The translations under genes were made by a program, and so were the position numbers. Of a DNA stretch of 60,854 bases, positions 25,463 through 36,416 are shown piece by piece. Under the pieces are notes generated by a model. It had not been told where the DNA came from, did not search any database, and saw only the letters and a program-made list of their open reading frames with translations. Origin of the DNA: Protostelium mycophagum (lineage: Eukaryota > Evosea > Variosea > Protosteliida > Protosteliaceae); contig MZNV01000388.1 in NCBI GenBank assembly GCA_002081555.1, positions 1 through 60,854 on the forward strand. The letters are read 5' to 3'. Within the stretch, counting starts at the first letter, position 1; each line of letters starts with the position of its first letter.

Positions 25463-26696
25463 ATACTTGGTGTTTACACCTTCATGGTATCAAAGTGGGG
25501 ATTCTCTTAAATCATAAATCAATTGAATATGTGTATTCTCTGCAGGAATCTTAACGAGTTTTGTTATGATTTATTTTCCTTTTGAAGATATGTATTCAAT
25601 ATTTCTTTTGGTGTGCACAAATTAAGGCAAGAAATCAAAGATTGAACAGTGATGATTTCATCTCTTTGGTGCTTTTTACATTTATTAATACAAATTCTGG
25701 ACTTTGTCCATTCGATTCGTTATTGTGGGTACAAATTGTTTGAGTTCGGATTGTTGTTAGAACCTCCGTTAATTCTGTCAAATCGATTACACTCTGCGTG
25801 CGTAATCATCAATCAGCTTGCTAACCAATCAATCAAGATGTCAGAGAAAAGCTCAATGGATGGCACGCATGTAAGATTGTTCACCATTCAGCTAAATACG
25901 CATGGGATGTGCCAGAGATTTTGTATACATCAAAACATGAAAATCATTCACTCAACTGTTTTTGCCCCAGCAAAAGGCAGACATACATTCGTGCCTCGGT
26001 TTTAGAATCCACATCGAGCAATGTGTGATTCGTTGCAGAGGCAATGCCGCGGGTAATTTTTGCTCCAGCTGTCAGGATAAATTTGAGTTCTACATAAAAT
26101 TCCTCAGGAAGTGATGACGATATCCAAGAGCATTTACACCTTTTACCATGGAAACTGACTCTATTAATCCGGGTCTATGAGACGTCAAATTCCAGCGGGT
26201 GGATTGTCAGTAAAGAGTAAAGGAGCTGGTTTGATTTGATGGTGATACCAATACAGAACTAGAAGCGATGGATTTAGAATTGTCTCTCATCCAAATTAAG
26301 AAGTGATTGTTGGAGAGCCAAAGCGTTCTCGGCACGCAATAAATTCGCAATGAGATTTCATTTAATTCGTGTGCTTTCTCCGCGCGTTTGTCGGGGTTTC
26401 AAGAGATGGCAATCGGCCACAAACCCGTCCTGCGCGACATGCTTAGCACACGCCATGTTGAGATTGAGAGGAAAAGTAGGAGAGAATTTTATTTGAAAAT
26501 CAGGTTGTTCTAGCTTCGCAGTGAAAGAACGTTCACCTTTGAAAATCACAAGGGCACCCCATCGGTGATCATCTGTACAGAACAATACAACTTGTGAGTT
26601 ATCCATTTGATTTGTTCGGCTTGTTAATATCATTGAGAGATATAATAAGTGTACATCCATTTACAAAGAATCTGTGCAAGATTTATAGTTGCTTCT
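25463..26696. other. Intergenic region with a duplicated S1 3' end
   Basis: Apart from the pseudogene fragment at 25719-25796 there is no frame I can support. A minus-strand open frame at 26358-26660 has no recognisable features. Confidence 0.4.
25719..25796 (-). pseudogene. Remnant of the last exon of an S1-like gene
   Basis: About 78 bases match 26707-26779, the end of the S1 coding region, at roughly 80 per cent with small insertions. The shared text includes TATTGTGGGTACAAATTGT and CGATTACACTCT on the plus strand. The insertions break the S1 frame. Nothing else of the gene is evident nearby. This points to duplication and decay of an S-type copy downstream of R1. Confidence 0.65.
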
Positions 26697-28472
26697 CTAA
26701 TAGTCTGGTATTGTGGGTACAAATTGTATATAGTTCAGATTGTTGTAGAACCCTCCGTTAGTTCTGTCGATTACACTCTTGGCAGGTATTATCACAGCCC
26801 CAGCCCCATAATTCTGAATAAATCCACCATAGTACCCTCCTGTTCCAAAAGATATCTGATTGGTCAAATTATTTGGAGAGGCGTACATAATCATCTTCGT
26901 GGCCTGTTATTTTAAATAATCTTCTTGTGATATAATAGATATAAAGGGCATATAGATATTAATTAATTTATGTATGTAGAATACCATAATAGAAAATAAA
27001 CACCACTCACCATAGGGCTATTCAATGCTCCGACCCACGCGACCTGGCTGAGATTACTTCCGCAGCACCATGATGGAGGCAGCATTATGGGTTCACTGTC
27101 GTCTGAGCTTGGCAGGAAAGTGATTGTCACTCCTTTTGCTTGTTTCACAGCGTAGAGAGTTTTATCCAACACCGTGCCAAGTCCGAACCAGCGTTGTCTT
27201 AAGCTCAAGCTGCCGTTAGGCGCCACTTTCTCGCTATCTTGGAATGTATAATTGGATAAGATACTGCTAACCGATTTGCTGAGGGTTTCTAGAGCATCCA
27301 AGATCTTTTCTGAACTGGGGTATTTAAGGGAAGTGACTTGGTCCGCTGTGATTAAGATCTGTTGTTGGGATGTCACCAACCAGTCAGGATCTTTGAATAT
27401 TATTCCAACTTGAGGAATCTTTTCGATGTGAGTGGATATAATTTAATAATAGATGATCACCTCTAAAAAGGGTATCTGTATAACAACGGGGTCCGTCGCT
27501 GATTCCACTCTAGAGTTTTGTATCTGGGGAAATATGGCCTTGACTTGTGCTCTCACGGTCAAATTCCTCTGTACGTAGTTTGTAGAATTACTTGATATGG
27601 GTATTAAGTCAGGCAACGGAAGGTAATCCAATCTAGTATTTGCGTCTGGCCCAGTCACTTGGTTTTGGACTGTGTTGTTGTTCTGATCTATCCATTGTAC
27701 CTCATCGATGTACATCGTCAGCGGCAAGCCATTTATATTGAGGGCGGATAGAGTTTGCGTCACTGTGGGGAGTATGGGGAGAGCGTCTAATTTTGGTGGG
27801 ATACTCAGAAGAGAAGAGCTCAGAGATTGGGTGAGTTGTGAAATGGATGATGTGATCGCATCCTGAGATAGTCCTGCGGTGGGCGCTTGAAGCTTGAAGG
27901 AAGTGATCGATCCAGCAGAGGGACTTAGATTGGATGTGATCAGTCGAAGCACCGTGTTGAGAATGTTTAAGAGATCTATCAGCCCGTCCACCTGCCTTCG
28001 ATCATTATTTATTTCCTTTTAATTAGCTAACCTTGATAGTTGTCGCCTTCAGCAATCTGGGTTCAGAGGAGATGTTGTATTCTGGTGGTACGAAAAAAGA
28101 GATCCTTGGTTGGACAGTGTAATTTGTATCGGTGAGTTTTGGAATGAATGTTACGATAATCTCTTCTGCATTCAACAATGTTCCTTCCAATAACAGATAA
28201 TCTAATCCTAAAACCAGAGTTCTATTGTTTGAAGTGAGGTTCCAAGCCACTCTCGATCCACCCACAGTAGGAAATGGAATTGGTCGTCCACCATTTGCAA
28301 GAGGAGGCAGCTCTTCTCCAGGTTTAGGAACTCTGACTGAGAAGGTGAGCAAGTCTAAGAGTTGATAATCTCTGTTCGGATTTGGGGTTACGACCGAACA
28401 CCATCTGGAGTAATCCGGTCCTTGACTCAAAACAAGTATGGTGAGACTAAGAAGAATCACCAGTTGCTTCAT
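26697..28472 (-). CDS. S1: secreted one-module member of the R/S family
   Basis: Four exons (28472-28032, 27991-27461, 27418-27011, 26903-26697), all joined at phase 0, give 528 residues. The signal peptide is MKQLVILLSLTILVLS. It is followed directly by GPDYSRWCSVVTPNPN, the same opening as the first modules of R1-R3. One full module ends at VQPRISFFVPPEYN. A helical linker comes next, then the shared middle domain with LNINGLPLTMYIDEVQW. Next is the C-terminal domain, starting VGIIFKDPDW and containing FLPSSDDSEPIMLPPSW, and a final β-rich part (FGTGGYYGGFIQNYGAGAVI) ending in VPTIPDY. There is no anchor or stalk. It is divergent from S2 with only 116 bases between start codons, so coordinated expression is likely. 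The function is unknown; secretion is well supported by the signal peptide and NxS/T sites. Confidence 0.82.
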
Positions 28473-28588
28473 TCGGGGTTGAAATGTCGTATGGAACGAA
28501 GATGAGAAAAGCTTGTCGCAGATCGCATATTTCAGCACATGTCGGGAGTCATTTTTTTTCCCACCGCGTTTCGAAGAGGTCCCCCAAC
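28473..28588. promoter_or_regulatory. Compact bidirectional promoter region between S1 and S2
   Basis: Only 116 bases separate the two divergent start codons, so both promoters and both 5' leaders must overlap here. No named motif is claimed. Confidence 0.55.
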
Positions 28589-31500
28589 ATGAACCGTTTT
28601 GTGAGGAGCTCCGTCCTCCTCTTGATTACTATATCGATTGTTTTGGCTCAGACCAGCTCTACAGTGAGTTTTTATATCTGTCTTCTTCTTCGTACTCTAA
28701 TTCCGGTCCAGTCGGCTGCAACGCCTTCAACTTCCACTTCAAACTCTTTGGTTGGATGCACCATCTTGAGTAATGTGACCATAGGGGATGTCACTGGTGC
28801 GATCAGCGACGCTTTGCAAGGCCTGGTCAATCTCAAGAGCAAGAGAGGACTTATTGATCCAATTGGAGCTGTGGTCGGTGTTGACCTCCTAACGGGAAAA
28901 AACTACACCAGCGTCGCAGCTGTGTACTCGAATCTCACTCAATCTCAATGCGCTGCATTACAGAATTATTCTCGTCAAGTAAGAGGAAACTTTTTTCTTG
29001 CAGAGTGATTAAAAGATCACAGCCATGCTTTTTCGCAGATGGAACAATCCAAGCCCTTCCCAGCACCGCCGCAAATTGTTTCTCCCTCTCCTTGCTTAAG
29101 GGTGTTCCTCTACAAAGCTGTACAGTATTTCCTGCTGGTAGTGGGCTTCCAACCATTATCAATATCCCTTGTGCTCTGGTAAATCTCAGTCTCATCGGCG
29201 CATCCACTTCACCTCCGAGTGAGTAAATATTTTCTACACAAAAAAAAAAGAATGAACAGCCTCTCACAGAATTCTAGTGTGTACAATTTACACGAAAGGA
29301 ACTGGAATACCCATCGTCGAATTAGCTTACAATTACGCCAGCTGCGCGGATTTCGCGTCTTCGATCGGTGGTCTGCTAGAGCCGGTGGTCTGCACTTTTT
29401 TTGTCAACGGTGTGAGAACAGTAAAACCACTCTTGGGGAACATCAGCGGTTGCGCTGGCCTGGCAGGCTTATTCGGCGGGTCCTTGGATATTCCGGACTG
29501 CACTTTCTACCAAGATAACGGAACCGCCATCATGATACCACTGGTGGGAGCCGATATCTGTGAATTATTAGACGTCGACCCGAATCTCCTCTCTTTGACA
29601 CCGCCCATCAACTGCACCATCTACCTGGACGGATTATTGACCAACAGAAGCTCTATCAATATCACCACATGCCGAGAGCTGGCGAATTCTTTGGGAGGAT
29701 TATTGGGGCCACCTGTGGAATGTACTTTCTTTCAAGGAGGTGTGATAACCACTCAGACCAGCGACGTCATCAGTAACTGTAACGACTTGCTTCTCTCGAC
29801 ACTCAATAATATACACGCTGTAGCTTTGACCTGCCAAATTAATGTCAATGGAACCACGAAGGGTGTCACCACTTCGGACTTTCGGAACTGCATCAATTTG
29901 GCCTCCTCTGTAAAATCATTTGTAACCGGAATCAACGAATGTACACTTATTAAGGACGGAATTTATTTCACCAGATCGGTGGTGAATACAATCAGCTGCG
30001 CAGAGCTAGCTTTAGAGTTAGCTGCGGAAATTCCAAGCCAGGTGCCATTAAGCTTAAATAATGACCTCGGGCTCATCTTGACCCTTCCATCAGTCATCTC
30101 TTCAGTTTTAGACGCCACTCTCAATCTCGTGCCCATATTGAAGACCCAAGGGCTCTACGAACAATTTCTCACTCGCTGGATGTCTGGAGTATCAATTTCA
30201 GGACCCACTGGAATCCAAGGACCCGGGTCATTATTGTCCTACAACGTGACGGTGCCCAAGGCCACATCCTTCTTACCTGGAACTATCGTGGACGATTATT
30301 ATCAATTCGATGCAAATGTAGCGGCCAACGTCACCTACTCTTGGACCATCGAGGACGGAAATGATAACGCTGTGGATGAAAGATACGTATCCATCGCCCA
30401 GGGAAATGCGACCAACAGCCAGGTTCTGTCCATCATCGCGCTCCCTAGAACTCGCGCCTGCACCATCATCGTTACATCATTAGTCACCATCCTCTATAAC
30501 GGAAATCAGACCATGTCCAAAAACGCCTCTTTCACCGTGTACCTTCCAGCGTATAATGCGACTCAGAGCTTGTTCGACCAACTGAACTTCACCTACTCTT
30601 ATCCCAAGGATAACTTCGTGGCCTTTTCTCTGGATCTGAACACTTCGAGAATCAGTGTGGGAGATGTATTCATCCAGCCCATCTTTCACCAACTCAACTG
30701 GACCCTCACCAATTCTGACGGCGTATTTCCAATCTCAGAATTGAACGATCCGATCTTTCCGGCCCATTTTAGTTACTCTCCCATCCCGAGAATTCTACAT
30801 CCCGGACAACCTCGCAACTCCTCCGACGCTATATTTCCACAAGTCTACGTCACTATCAAGTTTAACGGGTTGGAGGATGTGCTGTATCAGATTTCGCTTC
30901 CTCCTGTTGGAATTACACCGGCTCAAATTATGGTACCCAGGGTCTTGGCGATATTCCGTGATCCAGAATGGAACGTCAGCTCCAACCAGAGAATCCTCTT
31001 CACGGTTGACTCCGCTACCTCACTGCAGTTTTACACGGCTCAAGACCTTTTAGGCTACATACAATGGCTTGGAGAGGAGATAGAGAGACATTTCAGAACG
31101 GTGGACCCTTCACTCATCCCTCTAGAGTGGAAGCCCGTTAGTGTCGGACTGGGTAGAATTCTAGAAGGTTACAATCGATTGAAGCAGTTGACACCATCTC
31201 TCGATCTGACCTACTTTCCTTCATACGATGATAGCGAGGTTTTCGATTTACCACCACCTTGGAATGAGGCGGGAGAGGGTGCTAACATGTTCGCTTGGGT
31301 CGGCGATTTATCTGTGAGTAGTACTAGAATTAAATTCATAATCGATCGTTGTTATAATTATATGTACTTCAAGTGCAATAATATTTGCTGTGTTGGCTAC
31401 AGTTTTATTTGAATATTATTAATACAAATTAATGATTTCAGAACATACATCTATATGGCAACCAGAACATATCTATACAGAGCAATATATTTGGTGGTTA

Positions 31501-31609
31501 TGTATGCACTGGATACAGCCCTTCTTCAATCATTGTGAGACCGAGAAACGCCGCCATCATTCCTCAGGGTACCAGCCTGACTTCTGTTCAATCTATTACC
31601 TACCAATAA
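28589..31609 (+). CDS. S2: secreted protein with ten two-Cys repeats and the R/S C-terminus
   Basis: Five exons (28589-28663, 28712-28978, 29023-29218, 29278-31313, 31442-31609) encode 913 residues. The signal peptide is MNRFVRSSVLLLITISIVLA, then a short Thr/Ser linker. Residues of about 35-460 hold ten repeats of around 45 residues. Each opens with C-T-hydrophobic-aromatic and a short DG or NG turn (CTIYLDG, CTFFVNG, CTFFQGG) and usually has a second Cys before LAxxLGGLL-like helix text, so paired disulfides are likely. After this comes one diverged R/S-type module (VTYSWTIEDGN, then SIAQGN), the middle domain, and the shared C-terminal domain (VLAIFRDPEWN, YFPSYDDSEVFDLPPPW). The last exon is NIHLYGNQN to VQSITYQ. 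The protein is probably extracellular, with the Cys-rich part replacing the N-terminal module of S1 and S3. The function is unknown. Confidence 0.8.
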
Positions 31610-31849
31610 CAACAATAGATATTATATTCCAACTTGTAATTATATGATTGTATTAAAACATGTATTTAAATTATGTTGTATTTACAACCGTGGATATCTT
31701 TGTGAAGAATGCATTTATCATTATGGCTTTTGCGCAAAGAGCACACTATTTGTATGGATTAAACTTCATCATCATAATCAACATGTACATAATATCTACA
31801 ACAGTGTAGTGCACGAAATAATAAAAAGGGAAATTACAAAATAGATGAG

Positions 31850-32350
31850 TTACTATGAATTTAGATAACGAGAATCCGTGGGTGAAGGTAAATTGATTGG
31901 TCAGATAGTTGGAGTTGCCAGGATACTGCAATCATGTCATTCCAAAGTCAATGGCAACAACCAAGGTGACATGTGTCTGAACGGATGGTAACATAACGTG
32001 ACTCGATATTGGGAGTCACGGTAGCTTACCGTGCGAGTCGGACTCTTTACTATCAATCCGCTCAGAGACAGGGAGCAAGTCACCATTGTTTAAGTGAGTG
32101 TTGTGAATCCTCCTTCATTTTATATCAATTCTTATGAAACTTTTCTCATAATATATATGATATCATGATTGAAAGAATTGACCTCAAGATCTTGACACCA
32201 TTTCCACCAGTTTAGCACATAGTGGGCCACTTTTCTTTGTAGAAGTCGCTGAGTTCAGGGTACTTTATGGGATGAGCAACTGTAACCAAATCAGAAATAA
32301 CACCTCTTCGATGGTCAAAGATGATGCTGCAGATGCGATCTAATCAGAAA
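31850..32350 (-). pseudogene. Probable decayed S1-like gene end
   Basis: On the minus strand, 32340-32200 reads IIFDHRRGVISDLV then KYPELSDFY, followed by an in-frame stop. This recalls S1 VGIIFKDPDWLVTSQQQ then SLKYPSSEKIL. Further on, 31931-31870 reads YPGNSNYLTNQFTF, recalling the last S1 exon, MYASPNNLTNQISFG. Order and strand match S1, but frames are broken and the spacing is AT-rich. The similarity is weak and judged by eye, so this is a suggestion. An exon-like piece upstream (32360-32530) could belong to the same remnant or to an unrelated gene. Confidence 0.4.
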
Positions 32351-35300
32351 TACAGAAGCTCACCTTGAAGTCAAGAGGTTGAAAAGGGTATAAAGGTTCT
32401 CTGAGATCTGGTTTAACCAAGGTAATGAGGCTGGCAAATTGAACTCGCTTTGCATCGTCTTGGTGTCTTTTTTGGAAGATCTTTGTGTCAATAGCAGATA
32501 TCTATTTGCCATTATCAGAGTATCTATAAGGAATGAAAGACAGCGAGATAAAATAGAAATAAAATCTTGCAAAAAATTTGTTAAGCGATCCCTGGGGGGG
32601 AACTTTGCCACAACCGCGTCGCAAGCAGATCCGTTCTAGCCAAATTGATCACACGCATCTTCATCCCCCAGGCATCAGCATCCGCAACTCGGAGAGTTTA
32701 CAGAATGTCTAACGAATGTCTTGATTTTTTTTTTTGGACTAACTAGTCAACAATTTTACAACTCCGCATAATATTATTATGGGTATGCCGCTTCGCGCTC
32801 AACATTTTCATCGATGGCCTGTTGTTAGCAGGTAAAACGTCTTGGTTGCAACTAAAAAGAGCTTGATTTTGGCCCTGCATCATCTTTGGTGTGTCTTTGG
32901 GTTCATGCGACTAAAATTTTTTTGTTAGTTGTAAATTGGTCGTGTGACGGACTTCCTTTGAACGGCATGAATCAACCAACACGAGACAGGACATGGTCAC
33001 TAATACAAAAAATGAGGTTGTGGGGCCATCACCAATGGTCTTAGAGATGGAGAGGGTATTGATGTGATGATCTGATCGATTATCTTCCATCTGCACTTGA
33101 ATTGAAGGAGGTAAGAACTCAAAATGGGCGTGAATCTTCAATACTTGATTTCATAATAAATACAACACCACTAATCAAACTTGTAGGCCAGAGAAGTGAG
33201 AGAAGGACCTCGACATTAAGAGGATGTGAATCTGTCTCAAATCTGCGCTCTCAAGAGGCTGCAGGCTGCGGCTGAAGAGCGTCGGCTTACACAGATAATT
33301 AGAAAGCAACGCCAAAGACACTGAGTGATGCTCCTAAAAAATTGCCATACTTCAGAAGAAATGCTTAATAGGGCATAAACTTGTGGGCAAAAATGTTTGA
33401 GTTCAATTCTTATGATTATCAGGATGAAGAAAGTCATCCAAAAGCACTAACACACAAGGGTGATAGAGTCTCAATGCCATAAATTCAAGTTTTCACCAGG
33501 TGAGAATAATGTTATTTTTGAAATCTTATGATGTGGGTCCAAAATACAAAGACACTCTCTATTATATTTCTATACCTGCATGATATTTTATATTTGCTGA
33601 CTGATGGACAGGTGCAGAGACTGGATGCGAATAATCACATCATCTAAGACAATCAGTATTGGAAGGGCTGCAGAGTTGCACACGCCATCAAGTGTGTTAA
33701 TCTTCTAATTGTAATAAAAAGTGTGATGGCGTGATCACAACTGCATCAGTCACAAAGCATGATCATGAGAGACATCAAGAGAACCTGGAGAATTGATGTG
33801 GGGTGTAGTGACAACATCTGTCATTCTGTAGATATAATTCATGCCAGAAATATATATTGTAGTGTTATACAATTGTATTTCTGGCGTGCGCTGTTTCACA
33901 AGATATTAAGAGAATTAATATTTATGCAGGATAATATATTACATATATATTTCAACAAATTAATATTTTTGCAGGGTACTGAATGAATCTTTATTCTGTG
34001 ATAAAATCCTGCACAATCGACTCACTTCTCTCCTCTGTTGTATTTATCCTGCAGAAGAAGCAATGTCCTCTTGTTTAATGTTGAACCATCCAAGAACTGG
34101 TGTTAATGAGTCCTGAGCCTGTTATATTTCAGTGATATATTTTATACTGGCATCAAAGCGGTAAAAATGATCAGACCAAAGATACCCAATCCTGGATCTG
34201 CAGATGAAGCCGCTCTTCCAGGTCCAGGATTGGATCAGATGATGAAAAACTCACTATTTCAAGTTTCTATTTGTTGTCTGCAGGCATTTGCACACCAAAT
34301 ATACCTGTTTCATCCAAATGTTTGGCCATATGGAGACAATTGTTGCGATGCTACCGTAATCGAGCAATTCATTCGGACCTGACGCTTATCTTATCTGAAC
34401 CTATGGCTTCTTTAGTATTGTGCTGGAAATCAGTACTTGAAACCATTCATACCTGAGGTTCTAAGATCTGCCAACCATGTCTGAATTCTCTGTAAGTCTC
34501 CTCCAGAGCTGCTGCAACTTTCCATCAGTTTGCTCATTTGTTCATTCAACAACCGCAAGTTGGCCTGCTTTACAACTGCCGTAATTAAACAGAAAGGGAT
34601 GCCCTGGTTCTCCACAACCTCTTTCACCACAATATTCCACCACCTAGGAAACAAAGGACCTCACCCCAAACACTTTCAGCAATGTGTCAGAATGTGGCAC
34701 ACTCATAAATATAAGATGAAAAAGGCAACCGATAATCACATGAGGCAGCCGTCTGGCAGAAGAGAGGGTAAGAAATCCTGATGGCCGGTTGTCTGGTTGC
34801 CGGCAACTCTAAATATCCAACCAGACCGCGGCGTATGATGTTGTGGATGACCGGCGGAAGGAGAAAGGGCTGCACAAATCAGAAAGGAAAGCAAAAACTT
34901 GGACACAGAACTAATTTTTTATTTAGGGGGCATCAATACAATTAATGTTCCAAAAACAACTGTGTAGAACACGAGCACTTTTTGCGTCATCATCATATCA
35001 GATGAAAAAGTGAATTTGATCATGGCTTTGACTCCAATCAATCACACCGCCGGTTGTATCTGCAACCACTTCTTTGTCATTAGAACCTGACAGTGCCTCC
35101 AAAAGATGGATGAATTTAATGTTTTTCAAGACTTCTCATCTTCACTTCTCACCCTCTTAGGTCGAGTCCATGAGAGGAGATGTGAGACAATTACTCTCTG
35201 TGGATGTGTCAGTGCAAAAGGGAGCTGACTGCCCAGATCAGAAACATGGTAGAGAGGACGAAGAAAATCAGCACTGAACAAAGACTTAGATCGTTAATCA

Positions 35301-35494
35301 CAACAACATCCAAAAAAATGCTGAACAATTCATTTAATCTATGCAGCCCTACATTCATCCTCTCTCTGTGGAACATCAGGAGAAGTGTCTTTAGAAGAAT
35401 TCTCAGTGATCCAGAGACTGAGAAGGTGGTAGATCCCAACAAGGCCAAAGAGAGGAGATCAACATTTTAAAGAATGTTCATCAGATCAAATAAG

Positions 35495-35574
35495 AAGAGG
35501 AAAGCAGCAGGAGGTGAGTCTATGTTTCTTTGTAATTCTGAAATTGAAATTTCACCTCCTGCTGCTTTCCTCTT
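35495..35574. repeat. Perfect 23-base inverted repeat (hairpin)
   Basis: Arms 35495-35517 and 35552-35574 are exact reverse complements, with a 34-base loop. Arm sequence starts AAGAGGAAAGCAGCAGG. It is intergenic and not in any gene model. It could be a structured or small-RNA precursor, or the ends of a tiny element. Confidence 0.75.
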
Positions 35575-36416
35575 CACACAAAAATAATGTTGAATTTTTT
35601 GAATTCAAAAAAACTGAAATTCAAATGTTAAAAATAAAATAAAAATCCACATCATGATCTAACACTTGCAAAGATGGCCCAAAACGATCAGAAACATTAC
35701 GAGAATGCGCGAAAAACACAAAGTCGAGAATATTGAAATCATCCTGGCACCTGAATCTTGAAGTTTACGCCCAAAAGAATACGAATATCTTGTGGCAAGG
35801 TGTGGATTTACTCTTGTTAAAAAAATATTTTCAAAACACGGTAATTACCGCATCAATCACGTCAAGAGGATGAATGTGACATTTTGTAGACATACAAGAC
35901 CGCTTTGTTTTTCTCAGAAAATTCTGGAAGGAGCAAATCAAACTCTTGACGAGCCAGATGATACTCAACATGGTGGACCGCCTGTCTCCATCTTTTTTAT
36001 TTATGTTTTATATTTATTATCTCATTCATCATACTATTATAGATATTATTATTGATTCACGTTGTATTCTGAAGAATTTCTACGAAAATCATACAACACG
36101 ACGATGATACGACAGTAACATATTTTGAAAAGTTTTAAAACTGTTCACAAAGTGTTGTTGGGAAACCAGGTTAACACACAATAATAATAATAAATCACTT
36201 GTCAATGGATGAATGTATTTGACAGCAATTAAATCCAGTGTAGAGCACCACAGTGATGGTTCAATCCCCTTTTTTTCGCATCCCACCAGAAATTTGGCTT
36301 TTCCGCCGGTCAGAATTTCCGACTCGGAGTGGAACCGACATCTGCAATAAAATCCAGCATTACTCAACCATCAGCTCCGGCGACTTGGCATCGACTGCGA
36401 TAGCTTCTTCGCTCAA

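Larger units (their letters stand above)
31610..36416. other. Long intergenic region with a decayed S-type copy and a strong hairpin
   Basis: No intact gene that I can support. Two islands are noted separately: an S1-like remnant at 31850-32350 and a perfect hairpin at 35495-35574. A minus-strand frame at 34430-34654 is helical-looking (QANLRLLNEQMSKLM), but I could not join it to other exons. Confidence 0.4.

Noticed and set aside
25649-26005. 118-codon plus-strand frame after R1
   Set aside because: It overlaps the S1-like remnant on the other strand and shows no signal peptide, motif or coding composition.
36240-36260. GGTTCAATCCC followed by a T-run, resembling a tRNA B-box and Pol III terminator
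   Set aside because: No A-box at the right distance, no cloverleaf arms, and no acceptor stem can be formed.
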